Below are positions 36,237 through 45,118 of a stretch of 64,000 nt of DNA, piece after piece. The first letter of the stretch is position 1, and every line of letters starts with the position of its first letter. The notes under the pieces were generated by a model, which worked only from the letters and a program-made list of their open reading frames with translations, ran no database searches and was not told the origin of the DNA. This stretch comes from CAYFQB01 sp964345225 (GTDB taxonomy: Bacteria > Nitrospirota > Thermodesulfovibrionia > Thermodesulfovibrionales > UBA6898): contig CAYFQB010000009.1 of the NCBI GenBank assembly GCA_964345225.1, forward strand, positions 1 through 64,000, read 5' to 3'. The translations under genes were made by a program, and so were the position numbers.

Positions 36237-37004
36237 ATGAAAATCAAAGTTATTGGCTGTTCAGGCGCTGAGTTTCCGGGACATAATACATCGTGTTTTC
36301 TTCTTGGTGATGAAATATTGTTTGATGCAGGAAGCATTACCAACGTGCTTGATGAAAAAGCCCAGTTAAAGATAAAATATATTTTTATTACCCATGCTCA
36401 CCTTGATCATATAAGAAGCATACCGTTCCTTGCTGATAATATAATCGTTGGACACATTAAACATAAGGTAAAGATTATGAGCATCTCTCATGTTTTGAAG
36501 ACAATAAAAAGCCATCTTTTAAACAGTGCTATGTGGCCTGATTTTACTATAATCCCTCACCCTGATAATGCTATCTTGAGTCTTATAGAGCTGAAGAATG
36601 CTAGGTCAGTGAAGATTAAAGATTATGCGATCACCCCATATAAAGTGAATCACACTGTCCCTGCAGTGGGATATCTGGTCGAATATAAGAAAAAGAGGCG
36701 ATTTTTTTATACAGGTGATACCGGACCTATCAGAGAGACCTGGAAAAAGATAGGAAATAAAAAGATTCATTGTCTTATAGTAGATGTTTCACTGCCAAAT
36801 AGTATGGAGATGATGGCGATAAAGACAGGTCATCTTACACCAAATTTATTAAGACAGGAACTCTCAAAGATACAGCAGATGCCTGGAAATATATACATCA
36901 CCCATACAAAACCCCAGCATTTTAAGGTCATTGAAGAAGAACTCGAAAGACTAAAAATAAAAAACATCAAATTGTTAAGCGACGGAGATACGATAAGGAT
37001 TTAA
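36237..37004 (+). CDS. Metallo-beta-lactamase-fold protein, class II cyclic-nucleotide phosphodiesterase-like
   Basis: 255 residues from ATG 36237 (SD GGGGAGG seven bases upstream). The metal motif is FITHAHLDHIRSIPFLAD, which fits the class II cNMP phosphodiesterase pattern HxHLDH better than RNase Z or glyoxalase II. Further ligands are in FFYTGDTGP (Asp) and YITHTKPQHF (His). By analogy it could hydrolyse cAMP/cGMP. Its place between a CHASE2 cyclase and a second cNMP-reader/cyclase pair supports this. No signal peptide seen, so cytoplasmic. Confidence 0.75.
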   Translation: MKIKVIGCSGAEFPGHNTSCFLLGDEILFDAGSITNVLDEKAQLKIKYIFITHAHLDHIRSIPFLADNIIVGHIKHKVKIMSISHVLKTIKSHLLNSAMWPDFTIIPHPDNAILSLIELKNARSVKIKDYAITPYKVNHTVPAVGYLVEYKKKRRFFYTGDTGPIRETWKKIGNKKIHCLIVDVSLPNSMEMMAIKTGHLTPNLLRQELSKIQQMPGNIYITHTKPQHFKVIEEELERLKIKNIKLLSDGDTIRI

Positions 37005-37222
37005 ACCATGAAATAAAAATTACACTTTTCATAAGGTAATTAATGCTTATCATTTTTTAAAAAAATTAAACTCAATAATATATATTATCATCCAGTTTTT
37101 TTATAGTATTTAAGTAATAATCACCTATAATATTATATTGACAGTAATTGTATATTTTTTTTACAGTTATTTAGGGGAGTATCCAAACAATTATCTAATA
37201 TTTCTTAATTTTAGGGCGTGCT

Positions 37223-38095
37223 ATGAAAGAGGATGAACTCAATAAAGTCCATTTCGAAGGAGGAGAGGTTATCTTTAAACAGGGTGAAAAAGGTAACGAG
37301 TTGTATATAATACAATCCGGCAATGTAAAGATAACAAAAGAGACTGATACAGGGGAACTAAAACTTGCAACCCTTAAGAAGGGTGAAATTTTTGGAGAAA
37401 TGGCATTGTTTGACAGATTGCCTCGTTCTGCCACTGCAACAGCACTTGATGATACGAGGATTTTATGCATAAACAAGAAAAACCTCTTTTCCAATATAAG
37501 CAAGGACCCGGATCTGGTGTTTAAAATTCTTGAGTCAATGTGCTTGAGGATAAGAGGACTAAATGAGGAGCTATCGAAATTAAAGAAAAATAAAATAGAA
37601 ATATTACAACTCTGTCTGGATGTTGATGATACATGTAGCGTTATGCTCGAAGAGGCAAAAAACATTATTAATGCTGAAAACGGTTCTATAATGCTACTTG
37701 ACTATAAGAAAAAAGTGCTTTCTATCAAGGCTGCCTTTGGTTCTGAATTTGAACATAAGGTAAGGTTAAAAGTAGGTGAGGGAATTGCCGGTGATGTTCT
37801 GAAGACGGGCAGTGCTGAACTCGTAAATAATGTAACATTGGATTCACGATTTAAATCAGGTGCTTTGCATATCAAATCCATGCTCTGTGTGCCTCTTAAA
37901 TGGAGGGGTTACAATTTTGGTGTTATAAATATGAGTAATAGTTCTGAAGAGCTATTTACCCTCGATGATTTAAAAATATTGCATTCTGTAGCTATCCAAG
38001 CATCTATTGCAATCGAAAATGCAAGGAATTATTCAGACCTTAAATTTGTTACTGATGAGGTCATAAGGCATGCCACCTTGCTGAATGTGTGCTAA
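37223..38095 (+). CDS. Cyclic-nucleotide-binding plus GAF domain protein (copy 2)
   Basis: 290 residues, clearly homologous to the gene at 27862 over its full length. The cNMP cassette keeps Glu and Arg (GEMALFDRLPRSATATA); the GAF domain (about 142-280) has GEGIAGDVLKTGSAELVNNV. No DNA-binding domain. It is followed by a HAMP-type class III cyclase, repeating the reader-then-cyclase order of 27.9-31.3 kb. The 200 bases upstream are AT-rich without clear boxes. Confidence 0.88.
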   Translation: MKEDELNKVHFEGGEVIFKQGEKGNELYIIQSGNVKITKETDTGELKLATLKKGEIFGEMALFDRLPRSATATALDDTRILCINKKNLFSNISKDPDLVFKILESMCLRIRGLNEELSKLKKNKIEILQLCLDVDDTCSVMLEEAKNIINAENGSIMLLDYKKKVLSIKAAFGSEFEHKVRLKVGEGIAGDVLKTGSAELVNNVTLDSRFKSGALHIKSMLCVPLKWRGYNFGVINMSNSSEELFTLDDLKILHSVAIQASIAIENARNYSDLKFVTDEVIRHATLLNVC

Positions 38096-38137
38096 AATAA
38101 TAACCAGGAACACTTCCTATATTTTTATATTTTTTTC

Positions 38138-38187
38138 AGGGACACTTCCCTATTTTTTAAATTTTTGAAAAATAGGGAAGTGTCCCT
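38138..38187. repeat. REP palindrome
   Basis: AGGGACACTTCCCTATTTTT and AATAGGGAAGTGTCCCT around an AT loop. A degenerate extra arm (AGGAACACTTCCTATATTTT) lies at 38106-38125. The element separates the reader gene from its cyclase and ends 12 bases before the cyclase ATG. Confidence 0.92.
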
Positions 38188-38199
38188 ATTAAAAAAGAA

Positions 38200-39906
38200 A
38201 TGAAAAACTGGTTTGTTTCTATCTACAAGAAGTTCAGAGACAAATTTTTAAAGGCCGTTAATATCTTTATTTCCCCTGATGTACATAAAACGCCGCTTGG
38301 TCAGGTTTTGGTAAAGGAAAAAGTAATAACCCAAAGTCAACTTAATGACGCCTTAGAACTTCAAAAATGCAGGGTGAAGCACATCGGCCGGATTATTGTT
38401 GAAATGGGATATGCAACAGAAATAGATGTGCTAAAGGCTATAGCTTCTCACTATCGTATATCTGCTACTGCGCTTTCTGAAAATCTCGAGGAGCTTATAA
38501 GAGAGAGGCCAATTTCACTTAAAGATAAGCTGTCCAATCTTCGTATACCGATTCGTGTCAAGCTTTCTATCGCAATTACTTTTATGATATGGTTCACTAT
38601 ACTGATATTAAGCTTTATTATTCTGGCCCGGCAGAAAGAAAATCTCTACCAGCAAACAGTAAAGACCGGCAAGGTGAGCCTGAACTATTTTACCAACAAT
38701 GCGAGGATCCCTCTTCTTAAAGATAACATATTGTCGCTGAATACACTGATAAAAGAAGCGGCCTCTGTTGAGGGTTTCCAGTACACCAAGATCGTAGACC
38801 GCAATAAGGTCGTAAAGGCACATACTGATCCTGCCAAGATTGGGACATCTCTTGAGACTTTTGATAACGTAGAAAAGGTGACAGAAGAAGACATTTCTTA
38901 CTTTGATTACAAACTTCCATCCGGTTCACATATACTGAATTTATCTGCACCAGTGACTTTTATGGATAAAAATTTAGGTGAAGTTCACGTGGGAATATCT
39001 CTGGATTTCATAAAAAACCAGATTTATAATGAGAGCGTATTTATTGTTGTTTTGAGTCTTTTCATTATTATGCTGGGGATTGCTATCTCTATTTTGATCG
39101 GAATTGGATTTTCACGTCCGATTTCCAGATTAGTTTTAGCAACTCAAGAGATTGGCAAAGGCAACTTCCAGTATAGAATTGATATGGTTAGAAAAGATGA
39201 ATTCGGTGATTTGGCTATTGCATTTAATTACATGACCCAGGAACTCTGGAAGAAGTTATGTATGCAACAGTCCTTTGGCCGGTATGTCAGCACTGAGGTC
39301 CTGGATATGATTATGGCACATCCTGAAGATTCATGGCTGAAAGGCACAAGGAATGAAGCCACAATAATCTTCACTGATGTCAGGGGGTTTACTGCTTATT
39401 CAGAAACACGGGAGCCTGAAGAGGTGGTAGAAGCACTGAATGAATACTTTGGAATTGCGACACAATCTATATTAGAATACGGAGGGTATATAGACAAATT
39501 CATAGGAGATTCTGTCCTGGGTGTTTTCGGAGTGCCGGTCAAATATACGGATCATGCAGAAAGAGCTGTCAGGGCTGCTGTGGCCATGCAGAGTAGATTG
39601 AAAGAGATGGGTAAGAACGGGAATCAACTACTATCAAAAGTAGGCATCGGGATCAACTCTGGTGTTGTTGTGGCAGGAAGTCTTGGCTCTCAGGTTAAGA
39701 TGGAATATACAGTAATCGGTGACAGTGTTAATCTTGCTGCCCGTGTAAACAACCTGGCCAAGCCCGGAGAGATAATTATTACAAAGGATATCTATCAATC
39801 ATTAAAAGATATAGTTACTGCTGAGCCTCTGCCACCTCAAAAGATAAAAGGAAAATCAGAATTTATCGAAGTTTTTCATTTGCTCAGTATCAATGAACAG
39901 AAATGA
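38200..39906 (+). CDS. Membrane class III adenylate cyclase with GspE-N-like, sensor and HAMP domains
   Basis: 568 residues. A helical domain resembling the type II secretion GspE N-terminal domain is at about 28-100 (GQVLVKEKVITQSQLNDAL). A membrane helix (about 125-148), an extracytoplasmic sensor (about 150-275), a second helix (about 280-305), HAMP (about 305-355) and the cyclase (about 380-545) follow. Metal Asp residues are in IIFTDVRGFTAYSE and IDKFIGDSVLGVFG. The adenine-binding Lys (DKFIGD) and Asp (YTVIGDSVNLAARV) are present, so ATP is the expected substrate. Confidence 0.93.
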   Translation: MKNWFVSIYKKFRDKFLKAVNIFISPDVHKTPLGQVLVKEKVITQSQLNDALELQKCRVKHIGRIIVEMGYATEIDVLKAIASHYRISATALSENLEELIRERPISLKDKLSNLRIPIRVKLSIAITFMIWFTILILSFIILARQKENLYQQTVKTGKVSLNYFTNNARIPLLKDNILSLNTLIKEAASVEGFQYTKIVDRNKVVKAHTDPAKIGTSLETFDNVEKVTEEDISYFDYKLPSGSHILNLSAPVTFMDKNLGEVHVGISLDFIKNQIYNESVFIVVLSLFIIMLGIAISILIGIGFSRPISRLVLATQEIGKGNFQYRIDMVRKDEFGDLAIAFNYMTQELWKKLCMQQSFGRYVSTEVLDMIMAHPEDSWLKGTRNEATIIFTDVRGFTAYSETREPEEVVEALNEYFGIATQSILEYGGYIDKFIGDSVLGVFGVPVKYTDHAERAVRAAVAMQSRLKEMGKNGNQLLSKVGIGINSGVVVAGSLGSQVKMEYTVIGDSVNLAARVNNLAKPGEIIITKDIYQSLKDIVTAEPLPPQKIKGKSEFIEVFHLLSINEQK

Positions 39907-39926
39907 TATATTAAGGTATATCCATT

Positions 39927-40922
39927 ATGGGAAATATAATAAAATACGGTCTTAAATATATTAGTTTTCTTATCTGTTTGGCATTAACAGTTGCATATAT
40001 TTCTGGATGCCGTACTGAAGCTAAAATTTCTTCAGAATTTATGGCTGTTGTTGCCATGCCGAATGACACTCTTGCTTCACTGGCAGAAGACTATTTAGAT
40101 GACCCGAAAAAGGACTGGGTCATTGCAGAGTTTAACGGAATAAACTCCATCGGTTCCGGCCAGGAATTGATTATTCCTCTCAAAGCGTTTTCAAGAGGAG
40201 GATTAACAAGGACAGGATATCAAACTGTTCCTGTACTTTCTTATCACAATTTTTCCCTAACAAGGTCTAATAGATCGACTGTAACTAAATCTGCATTTGA
40301 AAAGCAGATGAGACTGTTAAAAGACAGGGGATATCGGGTTATTACCATGGATCAGCTGTTTGATTTTTTAGAATTTAAGGGACAGATCCCGGAGAAATCT
40401 GTTGTTATTACTATAGACGATGGATGGCGTTCTGTATATGATATTGCATTCCCGATCTTGAAAAAATATGGATACCCCGCAACACTTTTTGTCTATACCG
40501 ATTTAATTGTCGGAAGTAGAAAGGCCCTTTCATGGGAACATATAAGGGAAATGGCTGAAAATGGGATTGATATACAATGTCATACAAAGGGACATAGGAA
40601 TCTGACCATCATCAATGAGAACGAATCATTCAGAGAATATTTTAATGCTATCAATAATGAACTGATTTTATCTGCAAAGATCGTCAAAAAGAAATTGAAC
40701 AAAGAGTGTAAATATCTTTCATATCCTTACAGTGAAACCAATAACCTTATTGTCGCCTTACTGAAGAAGCAGGGGTACCGAGGTGCATTTACAGTAAAGC
40801 GTGGTGGCAATCCTTTTTTTATAGATAACTACCGTATTAACCGTACCATGATATATGGAAATTTCAGTTTAAAAAGGTTTGAAAGGAATCTGGAGGTTTC
40901 CAGTGACAAGGCTCTTAAATGA
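39927..40922 (+). CDS. Polysaccharide deacetylase lipoprotein with N-terminal LysM-like domain
   Basis: 331 residues. A lipobox (AYISGCRTE, Cys28) anchors it. A LysM-like region (about 40-90; NDTLASLAEDYLDDPKKDW) precedes a NodB-type deacetylase domain (about 105-300). Catalytic signatures are VVITIDDGWRS (metal Asp) and HTKGHRNLT (metal His pair). It probably removes acetyl groups from an envelope or secreted glycan. The stop overlaps the next gene by four bases (ATGA), and the cyclase ends 20 bases upstream. Confidence 0.88.
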   Translation: MGNIIKYGLKYISFLICLALTVAYISGCRTEAKISSEFMAVVAMPNDTLASLAEDYLDDPKKDWVIAEFNGINSIGSGQELIIPLKAFSRGGLTRTGYQTVPVLSYHNFSLTRSNRSTVTKSAFEKQMRLLKDRGYRVITMDQLFDFLEFKGQIPEKSVVITIDDGWRSVYDIAFPILKKYGYPATLFVYTDLIVGSRKALSWEHIREMAENGIDIQCHTKGHRNLTIINENESFREYFNAINNELILSAKIVKKKLNKECKYLSYPYSETNNLIVALLKKQGYRGAFTVKRGGNPFFIDNYRINRTMIYGNFSLKRFERNLEVSSDKALK

Positions 40923-41986
40923 GAAGGTTATTATTAGATAAGACATTGCGACTGAGTCTGATTTTATTATTGCCGGTGTTTATTATAGGCTGTGCTACCG
41001 GCCCATTTAAAAGCCTTGGTGAAAAAGATAGCTTTGTTGTTCTAACCGAGCAGTACCGCAGCAAGGCTATTGGATATGAAAAAGCGGGACAATTGCAAAG
41101 GGCATTACAGAGTTGGAAGATAGTCAACGGTCTTCGTCCCGAGGACGAAGAAGTTAAAAAAAGAATTGCCTACATTGAAGGGCAGATTCAGAAAAATGCT
41201 GAAAATCACTTCAGGAGAGGATTATCTTATTATCAAACCAATTCAATCGATGAAGCACGTAGGGAGTTTTTAATTACACTCGCTTACGAACCTTACCATA
41301 AGAAAGCTCTGGACTATTTGAAATACAATTTAAATGAAGAAGTTTATGTATTGTATGATGTGAAAAAGGGTGACACATTAGAAAGTATTGCCAGTAAAGT
41401 GTTTGAAGACTCAGAAAAGGATTTTTTAATTGCATATTTCAATGACCTTGATGAAGACACCCGCTTGAAACCTGGTAAAAGTCTTAAAATTCCTGCCATA
41501 AGGCCGGAATTGACCAGGCGTCCACTTATTTCCAAAGTAGAACCGGGCGAAACCATAGATATAAAAAAGATGCTCAAAAAAGCTGTTGATCTGTTCAAAT
41601 CAAAGAAATATAATGAAGCTCTTTCAGTTGCTGAAGAGATTATTCTCTATGACCCTGTTAACAGTAAGATAAATGATTTGATAAATGCCTCATATTACCA
41701 GATGGGAAAAAAGCTGAACAGAGAGAAGAAATATCAGGAAGCACTGTCAATGTTTAATCATTTAGATCCAGACTATAAAGATGTACAAGAAAATATAATA
41801 CTTGTCAAAAATAATTTGGCAGAAAGACATTACAATAGGGGAATCAAATATTATATCGACGAAGAACTTGATAAAGCTATTAAAGAATGGGAGACAACTC
41901 TGAGTCTTAACCCAGGTCATCCTAAAGCAAAAAATGACATTGAGAATGCCAGGAGTCTGCTTAAGACGCTGGAAGGAATAAAATAA
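40919..41986 (+). CDS. TPR / LysM lipoprotein
   Basis: 355 residues. A lipobox (FIIGCATG, Cys25) is followed by TPR-like helices (about 40-125), a LysM-type segment (about 140-190; YDVKKGDTLESIASKVF, LKPGKSLKIP) and more TPRs (about 215-350). LysM binds GlcNAc-containing glycans and TPRs bind proteins, so it could tether partners to peptidoglycan. Coupled to the deacetylase gene by overlap. A REP palindrome begins two bases after the stop. Confidence 0.85.
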   Translation: MRRLLLDKTLRLSLILLLPVFIIGCATGPFKSLGEKDSFVVLTEQYRSKAIGYEKAGQLQRALQSWKIVNGLRPEDEEVKKRIAYIEGQIQKNAENHFRRGLSYYQTNSIDEARREFLITLAYEPYHKKALDYLKYNLNEEVYVLYDVKKGDTLESIASKVFEDSEKDFLIAYFNDLDEDTRLKPGKSLKIPAIRPELTRRPLISKVEPGETIDIKKMLKKAVDLFKSKKYNEALSVAEEIILYDPVNSKINDLINASYYQMGKKLNREKKYQEALSMFNHLDPDYKDVQENIILVKNNLAERHYNRGIKYYIDEELDKAIKEWETTLSLNPGHPKAKNDIENARSLLKTLEGIK

Positions 41987-41987
41987 C

Positions 41988-42030
41988 AGGGACACTTCCC
42001 TATTTTTTTAAAAAATAGGGAAGTGTCCCT
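41988..42030. repeat. REP palindrome
   Basis: Full copy of AGGGACACTTCCCTATT and its complement with a short A/T loop, placed between a stop codon and the next promoter. It may also act as a transcription barrier. Confidence 0.93.
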
Positions 42031-42049
42031 ATATTATCGGAAAATTCGC

Positions 42050-42078
42050 TTGACAAGAAAATAAAATCCGCTTATAAT
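42050..42078 (+). promoter_or_regulatory. Consensus sigma-70 promoter of the glutamate synthase operon
   Basis: TTGACA (42050-42055), a 17-base spacer, TATAAT (42073-42078): a perfect match in both boxes and spacing. The expected start is near 42085. Confidence 0.9.
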
Positions 42079-42082
42079 TTAA

Positions 42083-42099
42083 CATACGGTAACCGTATG
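42083..42099 (+). promoter_or_regulatory. Perfect 17-bp palindrome at the transcription start (operator candidate)
   Basis: CATACGGT-A-ACCGTATG is a perfect inverted repeat starting five bases after the -10 box, where a bound repressor would block transcription. A strong promoter with an operator here suggests repression by nitrogen status. Some archaeal NrpR sites contain GGTAA/TTACC halves, but the layout differs, so the regulator is unknown. Confidence 0.7.
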
Positions 42100-42120
42100 C
42101 CGTCTAATTAATGGTTTTTG

Positions 42121-42178
42121 ACGCCTTAGATGACCGGAGATTGACCATGACATTTTCCGGATTCTCAGGCGTTTTTTT
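42121..42178 (+). terminator. Attenuator-like intrinsic terminator in the glutamate synthase leader
   Basis: Outer stem ACGCCT/AGGCGT (42121-42126, 42167-42172), inner stem CCGGA/TCCGG (42134-42138, 42156-42160), then GTTTTTTT. It lies between the promoter and the SD (AAGGAG at 42199) in the same transcript, so it can act as a conditional terminator. Confidence 0.75.
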
Positions 42179-42215
42179 AACAAAAACTCCATTTTTTTAA
42201 GGAGAAAAAGTAGAT

Positions 42216-43325
42216 ATGTGCCGTTTAGTTGCAATTACATCATCAGAATATTTCTCTCCTATCGAGAATGTTCTAGCACTTGATACCATGAAAGAGGGGC
42301 ATGATGGCTCAGGTATGGGTATTGTGCTGAAGGATCTTGGCGGGGAGTTCGAGGACTTTAAAGGCTTTCCCATACTTTCAGGTATTTGCTCTGATAAAGG
42401 AATTGAGATCGTTGATAGATATATGGAAGATCATGGTTTCCAGGTTCTGCATTCATGGTCACCTAAAACAAAAGGGGTTCACGGCATACATAAAAGAAAA
42501 CATTATTTTGCAAAAGTATATCAATACCCTGAGTCATATTCAGATAAAACAATATCTGAGAAGGAGGACCTTCTGTTGAAGATCCGTCTTGAGTTAAGGA
42601 TGTTTGGTGAAGCAGATGAATCGATAATAGTATTTTCCTTTTATCCTGATATACTTACCCTGAAGGAGGTTGGAGATCCCCGACAGCTTAGTGAGTTCTT
42701 CGGGCTAGATAACTCATCCCTTAGTGCAAAGATAATATTTGCGCAGGGCAGGCAGAATACAAATTATGAAATAAATCTGTATGCCTGCCACCCGTTCTTT
42801 TTACAGGGTTTTGCAACCATGACGAACGGGGAGAATACAGCATTTGTTCCCATAAGGGAATACCTTATGAGCAGGGGATTCCCTGGCTATGTTGGTTATA
42901 ACACCGATAGCGAAGTATTTACTCATATACTTCATTATATGATGAGGCAGCTTCACTATCCCCTGACTTATTACAAAGATGTGATTACACCTCTTAGTAG
43001 TTCCGAAATCGAGATGCGGGATGACAGGGAAGCACTTACCCTTATAAAGAAATCGCTGAGGATGCTATGCATAGACGGGCCGAACTGTGTAATAGGATTT
43101 ACTCCTGATGGTACATGTTTTATGGTGCAGGATTCAAAAAAACTGAGGCCTGGAACTGTAGGGGGGGTAAAAGGGAAGTATGCCCTAATGTCAGAAGAAT
43201 GCGGGCTCGACAGGGTTCTGCCCGAAAGGGACCGTTCAGAAGACATATTTCCAATGAAGTATGAAATGGTAATTATTCCACGGGGTGCAGAGGAGGTGAA
43301 GGTATGGAATCAGCTACATGGTTAG
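42216..43325 (+). CDS. Glutamate synthase, class II glutaminase (amidotransferase) subunit
   Basis: 369 residues. Cys2 (MCRLVAITS) is the N-terminal nucleophile of class II amidotransferases after Met removal, and LDTMKEGHDGSGMGIVL belongs to the glutaminase fold. This corresponds to the first domain of large GltB, here a separate ORF as in archaeal-type enzymes. It releases ammonia from glutamine for the FMN subunit. SD AAGGAG is 11 bases upstream. The end overlaps the next ORF by 22 bases. Confidence 0.92.
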   Translation: MCRLVAITSSEYFSPIENVLALDTMKEGHDGSGMGIVLKDLGGEFEDFKGFPILSGICSDKGIEIVDRYMEDHGFQVLHSWSPKTKGVHGIHKRKHYFAKVYQYPESYSDKTISEKEDLLLKIRLELRMFGEADESIIVFSFYPDILTLKEVGDPRQLSEFFGLDNSSLSAKIIFAQGRQNTNYEINLYACHPFFLQGFATMTNGENTAFVPIREYLMSRGFPGYVGYNTDSEVFTHILHYMMRQLHYPLTYYKDVITPLSSSEIEMRDDREALTLIKKSLRMLCIDGPNCVIGFTPDGTCFMVQDSKKLRPGTVGGVKGKYALMSEECGLDRVLPERDRSEDIFPMKYEMVIIPRGAEEVKVWNQLHG

Positions 43326-44959
43326 ACTATAATCATCAACTGCCTTTTAGTGAGTTTCCTTACATAATCAGATGGAGGGATGACAGATGCAAGCGTTGTG
43401 GCAATTGTACTGCTGTATGCCCTGTTAAAGCGATAGAGCCTAATATAAAAATACAGAGACATGTTGTTTCTGAAGGTCCAATCCCTGCCCCTGTTGAAAC
43501 GAGAAAGATTATACATGTTGTCGGGCAGGTTAGAGACATCAACCGTTACTGTACAGGTTGTGGTTTATGTGCGCTGGTGTGCCCTAACGAGGCGATTGAG
43601 CCTGAATTAAATTCTCAGAACAAATTCCTGCATTTCAAGAATAAAGGCGGTGATGCCTATAAAAGGGGCGGAAGGAGAAATGACCCTTCAATCTCTACAC
43701 TTGACAGGCTGAAGTTCACAAGAATCTCGATGCTGACAGACCCTGCCCTCGATGCAGGCCGGCATGAATTCCGTATACGTACACTCCTGGGAAGGATTCC
43801 TTCCCCGGATGATCTTCCTTTGGAGATCAGTGATGGAAAACTGGTCAAAAAAGAAGAGGCATTTATTCCCCCTGTTCGTGAGATATACCCGATTATGATC
43901 GGAAGCATGTCCGTTGGTGCACTTTCACCTCCGATGTGGGAAGGACTTGCAATGGGTATTACATATCTTAATGAAGTAGAGGATATGCCTGTTGTGATGT
44001 GCTCTGGTGAAGGAGGTATGTCGCCAAGGCTCTTGAAATCGCGGTTCCTTAAATACTTCATACTTCAGATTGCATCCGGATATTTCGGCTGGGATGAGAT
44101 AATCCATGCATTACCTTATATGGTTGAAGACCCGTGTGGTATAGAGATAAAGTACGGACAGGGTGCAAAGCCCGGGGATGGCGGGCTTTTGATGTCATAT
44201 AAGGTCCTGAAGCTTATCGCTAAGATAAGAGGGGTTCCACTTAATGTGGATCTCGCGTCGCCTCCAACACATCAGACAAAGTATTCAATAGAAGAGGCTG
44301 TTGCAAAGATGATTCAGTCGATGTCAATGGCCTGGGGATTCAGGGTTCCTGTTTTTCCAAAAATCTCAGGGACAAAGACTGCACGTGCTGTGCTGAATAA
44401 TCTTGCACGAAACCCCTATGCAGCAGCCCTAAGCATCGATGGTGAAGACGGAGGCACAGGTGCAGCATATAATGTGTCTTTAGACAAGATGGGTCATCCA
44501 ATTGCATCAAATATAAGAGAATGTTATCTAGACCTTGTACGGCAGGGGAAGCAGAATGAGCTTCCGCTCATTGCAGCAGGTGGTGTCGGCAAGAGGGGTA
44601 ACCTAGCTGCAAATACAGCGGCATTGATAATGCTTGGTGCATCTGCTGTGTCTATAGGCAAATATATTATGCAGGCAGCAGCTGATTGTTTCGGGAATGA
44701 ATATAACAGATGTAACCTCTGCAATACAGGTAGGTGTCCGAGGGGAATAACAACACAGGATCCAAAACTCTACCGCAGGCTTGACCCTGACAAGGTCGCT
44801 GACCGTGTTGTGCAGGTATTCAAGAGCGCTGATACGGAATTGAGAAAAATATTTGCACCGATGGGTAGAAGTACAGAGCTTCCAATCGGGATGTCGGACG
44901 GACTAAGTATAGATGACATGGCGATGTCAGAGAGGCTCAAGATAGATTATGCTTGTTAA
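43304..44959 (+). CDS. Glutamate synthase FMN subunit with two N-terminal [4Fe-4S] ferredoxin motifs
   Basis: 551 residues from ATG 43304 (SD GAGGTGAAGG). Two ferredoxin clusters: CKRCGNCTAVCP (about 27-38) and CTGCGLCALVCP (about 83-94). The FMN barrel with the glutamate synthase signature is at about 150-520 (IKYGQGAKPGDGG, IDGEDGGTGAA, AAGGVGKRGNL), with the late Cys motif CNLCNTGRCPRG for its own Fe-S centre. Converts 2-oxoglutarate plus ammonia to glutamate. Paralogous in its core to the stand-alone enzyme at 19731. Confidence 0.94.
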   Translation: MESATWLDYNHQLPFSEFPYIIRWRDDRCKRCGNCTAVCPVKAIEPNIKIQRHVVSEGPIPAPVETRKIIHVVGQVRDINRYCTGCGLCALVCPNEAIEPELNSQNKFLHFKNKGGDAYKRGGRRNDPSISTLDRLKFTRISMLTDPALDAGRHEFRIRTLLGRIPSPDDLPLEISDGKLVKKEEAFIPPVREIYPIMIGSMSVGALSPPMWEGLAMGITYLNEVEDMPVVMCSGEGGMSPRLLKSRFLKYFILQIASGYFGWDEIIHALPYMVEDPCGIEIKYGQGAKPGDGGLLMSYKVLKLIAKIRGVPLNVDLASPPTHQTKYSIEEAVAKMIQSMSMAWGFRVPVFPKISGTKTARAVLNNLARNPYAAALSIDGEDGGTGAAYNVSLDKMGHPIASNIRECYLDLVRQGKQNELPLIAAGGVGKRGNLAANTAALIMLGASAVSIGKYIMQAAADCFGNEYNRCNLCNTGRCPRGITTQDPKLYRRLDPDKVADRVVQVFKSADTELRKIFAPMGRSTELPIGMSDGLSIDDMAMSERLKIDYAC

Positions 44960-45118
44960 AGACAGTCACCGGTCACCGGTCAATAAAAAAGTAGGAAGTA
45001 GGGAGTAGGAAGTAAGCAGTAAAAAGAATGCCATGCGCCGAGCGCCATGCGCCAAGCGAAAAGTAAAAGGGCGTCGTTACCGACTGACGTTGCCGCGAGA
45101 CTTCGCAAGGGGTAAGGA
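44960..45118. repeat. Heptamer repeats inside the glutamate synthase operon
   Basis: GTCACCG GTCACCG GTCAATA words, AGTAGGAAGTAGGGAGTAGG words, GCGCCGAGCGCCATGCGCC and a degenerate GTTACCGACTGACGTTGCC, running straight into the start of the next ORF. Confidence 0.9.

Noticed and set aside
42121..42178. Leader hairpin as a glutamine (glnA) riboswitch
   Set aside because: The conserved glnA RNA core is not recognisable; only a terminator-type fold can be supported.
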